In this document: positions 15,103-16,519 of the stretch, in pieces | Position numbering within the stretch: position 1 is the first letter of the stretch | How the letters are laid out: every line of letters starts with the position of its first letter | Assembly: GCA_002411015.1 (NCBI GenBank) | Contig: DHPY01000012.1 | Coordinates: 1-16,519, forward strand | Reading direction: 5' to 3' | DNA length: 16,519 nt | From: Armatimonadetes bacterium UBA5352 | Lineage (GTDB): Bacteria; Armatimonadota; Zipacnadia; Zipacnadales; UBA5352 | The notes under the pieces: generated by a model | The model's input: the letters and a program-made list of their open reading frames with translations, nothing else | Databases searched by the model: none | Told to the model about the DNA's origin: nothing | Program-made: the position numbers and the translations under genes

Positions 15103-15170
15103 TGGAGGGGAGGGGCTTCAGCCGCTCGCGGCCACAGTAACATCGGAGCCGCTGAAGCGCCTCCGCTCCA
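15103..15170. repeat. Long imperfect inverted repeat (25-base arms)
   Basis: Bases 15103-15127 and 15146-15170 are inverted copies matching at 22 of 25 positions, with an 18-base loop. The core GCTTCAGC/GCTGAAGC is perfect. Pairing may extend outwards with a one-base bulge (GCCGT near 15097-15101 with ACGGC near 15173-15177). There is no T-run on either strand, so it does not look like a classical terminator. It resembles a REP-like or miniature palindromic element, or a leader hairpin of the DUF3160 transcript. Confidence 0.65.
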
Positions 15171-15266
15171 GAACGGCCAGAGGCTTCACCACCTGGTGCG
15201 TCGTCGTTTGCGCAGGTCCACTGGCTCTATGCATCAAGTATACCCCGCCGGCTCCCGCGAATCAAC

Positions 15267-15294
15267 GAGGCGGGCCTGATCGAAGACCCGCCTC
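15267..15294 (-). terminator. Terminator-like hairpin after the DUF2961 gene
   Basis: GAGGCGGG (15267-15274) and CCCGCCTC (15287-15294) form a perfect 8-base stem with a 12-base loop, 16 bases beyond the stop of the minus-strand DUF2961 gene. On the minus strand the stem is followed by GTTGATT, only weakly T-rich. Position and stem fit an intrinsic terminator. Confidence 0.55.
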
Positions 15295-15310
15295 TGGGCG
15301 TCGCTTCGCG

Positions 15311-16405
15311 CTATCCGGCAAACGGCCCGTACTGCTGCTCGTCCGGTCGCGGGAGGCGCTCCTGCACCGGCAGCAGCTTCGGGAAGGTCATGTGCGGCTC
15401 GGTCTGATACCAGTAGGCCGTCGAGGAGTAGTCGTTCGTGAGGTTGTTCCCGTGGCCATGCTCGATGGTCACGAGGATCGACTCGCGGAAGTGCACCGGG
15501 TCCTCGATGTGGAAGCGGTAGACCGAGTTCTTGCCCTTCCACGGCCACTTCTCCGTGCCGGAGTAGAGCGTCAGGCCATGGTAGGGCGCGCTGAACTCCT
15601 GCTTCGGGCAGTAGGCGGTGTTGAAGTAGTCCTCGGTGCCGGTGCCGTGCAGCGATGGCGGGAAGGGCTCGCCGTCGATGAAGATCATGTCATCGCCCTC
15701 GCCGTACCAGTCGTTCTTATCCCGGGCGAAGCAGTCTATATTGAGGTTGCAGCCGACGTAGTGGCCGCGGCCGCGGGCTTCGAGGATCACGTAGTTCCCG
15801 GCGCCATCGAGGTTCTGGATGTCGAGGCGCCGGCGGCTGATCTCCTCCCGCGACAGGCCCGGCTCAGGCACCCAGCCCTCCGTCGGGTTCTCCCGCCGCC
15901 ACTGCGCGTGGAGGTAGGCGACCTCCTCACCGGGCGCCGCGTCATACAGCTCATGGTCGAGGTAGAAGTAGAGGTTCACGCCCTCATCGCACTCCGACTG
16001 CACCTCAAAGTGCGCGCCCTCCGCGAAGGGCATCGGGAAGAAGCAGTTGAAGCCTTTGCCATCCTGCGGCGACATCGTCAGCGGGAGAGAGGTGAAGTTC
16101 TTCCGGATGCCATGGCCGATGCCGAAGAAGTCGCCGATCGGCACCTCGATGGAGGGCTCAGCCTCGCCATCCCACCATGCGCGCAGGATGATCTTGCGCG
16201 GGAAGGCCTCCTCGCGCGAGCCGATCGTGACCCAGATATGCTTGATGCAGCCGGGGCCGCTGATCTCGCCGAGCGTCCTCGTCTCGCCGGGCTCGATCCG
16301 CCAGCAGTCGTGGTTGCGGCCGTCGGTGTTCCAGCTTGAGATGCGCTTGCTGCGCGCGTTGCGCAGCAGCGGCAGCGCGGCGAGCGTTCCGTAGCCCATG
16401 AGCAT
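15311..16405 (-). CDS. DUF2961 / glycoside hydrolase family GH172 protein
   Basis: 364 aa from ATG 16405, with GAGAGG about nine bases upstream; ATG 16414 adds three residues but sits directly against that site. There is no signal peptide, so it is probably cytoplasmic. DUF2961 segments in order: SKRISSWNTDGRNHDCWRI (19-37), IEPGETRTLGEISGPGCIKH (37-56), IWVTI, EVPIGDFFGIGHG (87-99), YVGCNLNID (216-224), WYGEGDDMIFIDGEPFP (233-249) and HGTGTEDYF (253-261). DUF2961 proteins are now classed as GH172, with members acting on alpha-D-fructofuranosides and alpha-D-arabinofuranosides. The conserved Glu in GEGDD (E236) and GTGTEDYF (E258) are the likely catalytic carboxylates, by family analogy. Substrate cannot be told. 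It is upstream of the DUF3160 gene on the same strand. Confidence 0.93.
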   Translation of the reverse strand: MLMGYGTLAALPLLRNARSKRISSWNTDGRNHDCWRIEPGETRTLGEISGPGCIKHIWVTIGSREEAFPRKIILRAWWDGEAEPSIEVPIGDFFGIGHGIRKNFTSLPLTMSPQDGKGFNCFFPMPFAEGAHFEVQSECDEGVNLYFYLDHELYDAAPGEEVAYLHAQWRRENPTEGWVPEPGLSREEISRRRLDIQNLDGAGNYVILEARGRGHYVGCNLNIDCFARDKNDWYGEGDDMIFIDGEPFPPSLHGTGTEDYFNTAYCPKQEFSAPYHGLTLYSGTEKWPWKGKNSVYRFHIEDPVHFRESILVTIEHGHGNNLTNDYSSTAYWYQTEPHMTFPKLLPVQERLPRPDEQQYGPFAG

Positions 16406-16475
16406 GGCGATCATCCTCTCCAGTGGGGCTATGCATTACGTACGTCTCCGCCCGGCGCGGTCGTTGCCGCGTCGT

Positions 16476-16519
16476 GGAGGGGCCGCTCCGAGCGTCCGCC
16501 GTCGTTTGGCGGCGCGAGG
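16476..16519. repeat. Structured element, second copy, cut by the window edge
   Basis: GGAGGGGCCGC (16476-16486) is identical to the 5' outer arm at 12656-12666, followed in both places by CGAGC and then a hairpin ending in GC and GAGG. Here the hairpin is CCGCC (16496-16500) with GGCGG (16508-16512), flanked by GCG/CGC; in copy 1 the stem has a different sequence but the same position. The rest lies outside the window. Confidence 0.45.

Larger units (their letters stand above)
14996..15310. other. 315-base non-coding region between two minus-strand genes
   Basis: No convincing gene is seen here. It holds, from right to left (transcription order), a terminator-like hairpin just after the DUF2961 stop, a long inverted repeat at 15103-15170, and the DUF3160 ribosome site at 15005-15010. 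Open frames crossing it are extensions of antisense frames of the flanking genes. I see no clear -35/-10 pair for the DUF3160 gene. Confidence 0.6.

Noticed and set aside
15041..16339. 432-codon open frame on the plus strand opposite the DUF2961 gene
   Set aside because: Composition is Val/Ala/Arg-biased antisense type with no domain; the minus strand carries unmistakable DUF2961 motifs.

Overview
This is a high-GC bacterial window with short intergenic gaps, GTG and ATG starts and strong Shine-Dalgarno sites. The gene content (a MoxR/DUF58/DUF4129 membrane operon, a DUF3160 lipoprotein, a DUF2961/GH172 glycosidase, a toroid-type carbohydrate enzyme candidate, and an orphan HicB plus YgiT zinc-finger pair) fits an uncultured, polysaccharide-using lineage such as Armatimonadota, Planctomycetota or a relative. 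That placement is an inference; there is no rRNA or tRNA to confirm it.

Layout. Bases 1-5214 (+): the tail of an unidentified gene, then moxR-like ATPase, DUF58 protein, a DUF4129 polytopic membrane protein with a long acidic Gly/Glu linker, and a secreted protein with a signal peptide. The first four are tightly spaced and probably form one operon. Bases 5282-6919 (-): a ThDP (thiamine diphosphate)-dependent enzyme of the acetolactate synthase/benzoylformate decarboxylase superfamily, convergent with the secreted protein across a strong hairpin. Bases 7132-9411 (+): a large protein, probably an alpha-toroid plus beta-sandwich carbohydrate-active enzyme, divergent from the ThDP enzyme. Bases 9488-12584 (+): a run of five co-directional genes: a tandem-duplicated PurS-like protein, a HicB-family protein, a YgiT-type zinc-finger protein, a membrane-anchored TPR protein and a flavin reductase-like protein. 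Bases 12770-16405 (-): a DUF3160 lipoprotein and a DUF2961/GH172 enzyme.

The non-coding DNA holds the most unexplained structure. (i) A purine-rich G/A repeat lies between moxR and the DUF58 gene and again after the flavin reductase gene. (ii) A ~90-base segment at 12657-12744 folds on paper into a closed three-way junction, and its 5' half appears to recur at the right edge of the window (16476-16519) with a different but still paired hairpin sequence. (iii) A ~68-base imperfect inverted repeat with 25-base arms lies at 15103-15170. Together these suggest families of dispersed intergenic elements in this genome.

How the genes relate: the first block is the widely conserved ATPase/DUF58/DUF4129 set, thought to act at the cell envelope. 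The lipoprotein, GH172 enzyme and toroid-type protein point to polysaccharide handling. The central HicB/YgiT pair looks like regulatory or antitoxin parts without the usual toxins. No insertion sequence, phage gene or CRISPR array was seen.
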